Shown piece after piece: positions 62,584 to 64,000 of a stretch of 64,000 nt of DNA. The DNA comes from Microcystis aeruginosa FD4 (lineage in GTDB: Bacteria; Cyanobacteriota; Cyanobacteriia; Cyanobacteriales; Microcystaceae): assembly GCF_009792235.1 (NCBI RefSeq), contig NZ_CP046973.1, positions 4,774,001-4,838,000 of the forward strand, written 5' to 3'. The number at the start of each line of letters is the position of its first letter. Within the stretch, counting starts at the first letter, position 1. The notes beneath the pieces were generated by a model. It did no database searches. It saw nothing but the letters and a program-made list of their open reading frames with translations, and was not told where the DNA came from. A program made the position numbers and the translations under genes.

Positions 62584-63345
62584 ATGAGTTCAATTATTGA
62601 AATCGGCGACCAAAAAATTAGCGAGTCAGAGGTCTTGCCTCTTTTGGCAAAATATGGTATGTTGCCGCAGTTAATCCGGGAAGTAATTGTCGAGCAAGCG
62701 ATCGCCAATATCACCTGCAATCCCGAAGAAAGAAACGCCGCCTATTCCCGTTTCTATCAAAATAATCAAATTGCCAACGAGGAACAAATGAAATCTTGGT
62801 TACAACAAAACGGGATGGATTCCGAGCAACTAGAATATCTAATTCTTCGGGACATTAAATTGGAAAAATTTAAACAGGAGACTTGGGATAACAAAGTAGA
62901 ATCCTACTTCTTGCAAGTCAAAAATCAATTGGATAAGGTGGTTTATTCGCTGATTCGGACAAAAAATATCGGCATTGCCCAAGAACTATTTTTCCGGATA
63001 CAGGATCGAGAAAATAGCTTCGCTGAACTAGCCAAAAAATACTCCCAAGGATCAGAAGCGGAAACCGGAGGACTAATCGGACCGGTGGAACTGAGCTCCC
63101 CCCATCCCCAGATTGGGCAAATTCTCAAAGCCAGTAAACCGGGGCAACTGTGGCCACCGACGCAAGTGGGAGAATGGGTCGTGATTGTCCGGTTAGAAAA
63201 ATATTTATCCTCTGAACTGGATCCTCCCACCCGTCAACGCTTACGCAATGATTTATTCCAACAATGGTTAATGACTCAAATGCAAACAGTCAAATTGATC
63301 TCCGAATCAACCCCAGTCAATAGCGCGGAGGTATCGGTTATATAG
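62584..63345 (+). CDS. PpiC-type peptidylprolyl isomerase
   Basis: A 254-aa protein (start ATG 62584; a longer in-frame start would run through the IS hairpin). The N-terminal helical half (PLLAKYGMLPQLIREVIVEQAIANI) is SurA/PrsA-like. The parvulin PPIase domain is FRIQDRENSFAELAKKYSQGSEAETGGLIGPVEL (~155-215). No signal peptide is seen. Such isomerases sit before ABC transporter/peptidase genes for type I export in cyanobacteria. The next gene, 74 bp on, fits that. Confidence 0.82.
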   Translation: MSSIIEIGDQKISESEVLPLLAKYGMLPQLIREVIVEQAIANITCNPEERNAAYSRFYQNNQIANEEQMKSWLQQNGMDSEQLEYLILRDIKLEKFKQETWDNKVESYFLQVKNQLDKVVYSLIRTKNIGIAQELFFRIQDRENSFAELAKKYSQGSEAETGGLIGPVELSSPHPQIGQILKASKPGQLWPPTQVGEWVVIVRLEKYLSSELDPPTRQRLRNDLFQQWLMTQMQTVKLISESTPVNSAEVSVI

Positions 63346-63419
63346 CATTCCTTGGAAAACCAGGGTACCCGGTCTTTTCGCCCAATTATTTGCCAACTTA
63401 GTCAATTTTCACCTAGCTA

Positions 63420-64000
63420 ATGAGTTATACCACTTTAGATTTTACCGCCTTTCTGGAGACTGTACAGCCCTTTGATTGCCTGCCCGTCGAGGTTAGACGT
63501 TCCCTCGGTCAGAAATTACAACCCTTTCGCTATGAGATGGGCAATGCCATCCTCAAGTGCGACCGCTTACCCTCTCACCTCGTCCTTCTCTACGAGGGAG
63601 AGGCCAGACTTTTGGGTTACGATGCTAGGGTTAACAATCCGCTGCCGGTCACTTTGGCTAAATTGCAGCCGGGGGATTTATTCGGGTGGATCAGTCTCCT
63701 GCGCGCTACCCCCTGTGAAACGGTGATTGCTTCTTCGGAATTCACTATCTGTTTAACCTTAAAAGAAGAGGATTTTTGGTCTTTAATCAATAATTACCAA
63801 GAATTTAAGCAGTATTTCTTTGAACAAACTTCGATCGCCGAAGTTTATGCCCTCCTAGGCTCCTATCTTAATCAACAGGCCTGGGGTGGGGGGGACCTGA
63901 AAGAAATTGCTCAGGCTCTTTTAAACAAAGCTTGTGTGTCCTACGACCAGATTAACGATGATTATCTCTGGTTAGTCAGCGAAAATACTGATAATTATCC
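63420..64000 (+). CDS. Cyclic nucleotide-binding-like protein, probably the start of a HlyB-type ABC transporter (3' truncated)
   Basis: The frame from ATG 63420 is open to the window end (193 codons). It shows a cNMP-binding-like beta-barrel (FRYEMGNAILKCDRLPSHLVLLYEGEARLLGYD, and LQPGDLFGWISLLRATPCETVIASSEF), then a helical part (YFFEQTSIAEVYALLGSYL). In cyanobacterial type I exporters this domain precedes a peptidase-like region and the ABC transporter. The preceding PpiC gene supports that reading. The ABC part lies outside the window. Confidence 0.7.
   Translation, partial: MSYTTLDFTAFLETVQPFDCLPVEVRRSLGQKLQPFRYEMGNAILKCDRLPSHLVLLYEGEARLLGYDARVNNPLPVTLAKLQPGDLFGWISLLRATPCETVIASSEFTICLTLKEEDFWSLINNYQEFKQYFFEQTSIAEVYALLGSYLNQQAWGGGDLKEIAQALLNKACVSYDQINDDYLWLVSENTDNY

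Overview
The window reads as a chromosomal stretch of a unicellular bloom-forming cyanobacterium, most likely Microcystis (inference). The grounds are CP12 and NdhS, several families largely confined to cyanobacteria (DUF4278, DUF1350, DUF3177, DUF4114 secreted proteins, a PEP-CTERM protein), frequent GCGATCGC (HIP1) sites, moderate GC, and a very high load of MITEs, tnpB-only elements and short repeats.

Layout. 0-3.1 kb: a flavin disulfide oxidoreductase cut by the window edge, then a thymidylate kinase / thymidylate synthase-like pair. 3.1-7.0 kb: a DUF4278 membrane protein, a possible small RNA with a terminator, a polysaccharide-export ABC pair whose permease is frameshifted, and a drug-type ABC ATPase. 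7.1-12.6 kb: DUF6338 protein plus a 45-aa partner, a Ser/Thr kinase, an L,D-transpeptidase, a SemiSWEET and a FIST sensor protein. 12.6-18.1 kb: a Uma2 gene destroyed by a nested MITE and a tnpB element, DUF1350, a response regulator and a second, decayed tnpB element. 18.2-27.6 kb: mostly housekeeping: a subtilase with a membrane C-terminus, a VOC protein, an OvoA-like sulfoxide synthase with a frameshifted EgtD-like methyltransferase, DUF3177, CP12, a YafQ toxin-antitoxin pair and NdhS. 27.9-31.4 kb: a dense island of small two-gene modules (DUF433/DUF5615, DUF2283/DUF4258, HicBA, DUF4926/DUF6883, BrnTA) among palindromic repeats.

31.6-46.5 kb is the most striking part. A 4322-aa protein carries two DUF4114 domains, Calx-beta, many Ig/cadherin-like repeats, a vWA domain, an RHS/YD-repeat shell and a C-terminal GIY-YIG nuclease tip. 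Its stop overlaps the start of a leucine-rich-repeat (LRR) gene, and a second LRR gene follows behind an orphan scrap of YD-repeat sequence. This is the layout of a polymorphic contact toxin with its immunity genes, here with LRR proteins in the immunity position.

47-64 kb: an HNH nuclease, hypD/hypC for [NiFe]-hydrogenase maturation, a transketolase-like enzyme, ClpB, tRNA-Ser(TGA) next to an orphan tnpB right end, a frameshifted PEP-CTERM gene, and a secreted FG-GAP/RTX protein frameshifted at a G9 run and cut by an IS5-like element. Then come transposase relics, a PpiC-type isomerase and the start of a cyclic-nucleotide-binding protein that probably belongs to a type I export ABC transporter. 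Several broken genes (wzm, the RTX gene) are interrupted at homopolymers, so sequencing error, decay and phase variation all need to be considered.
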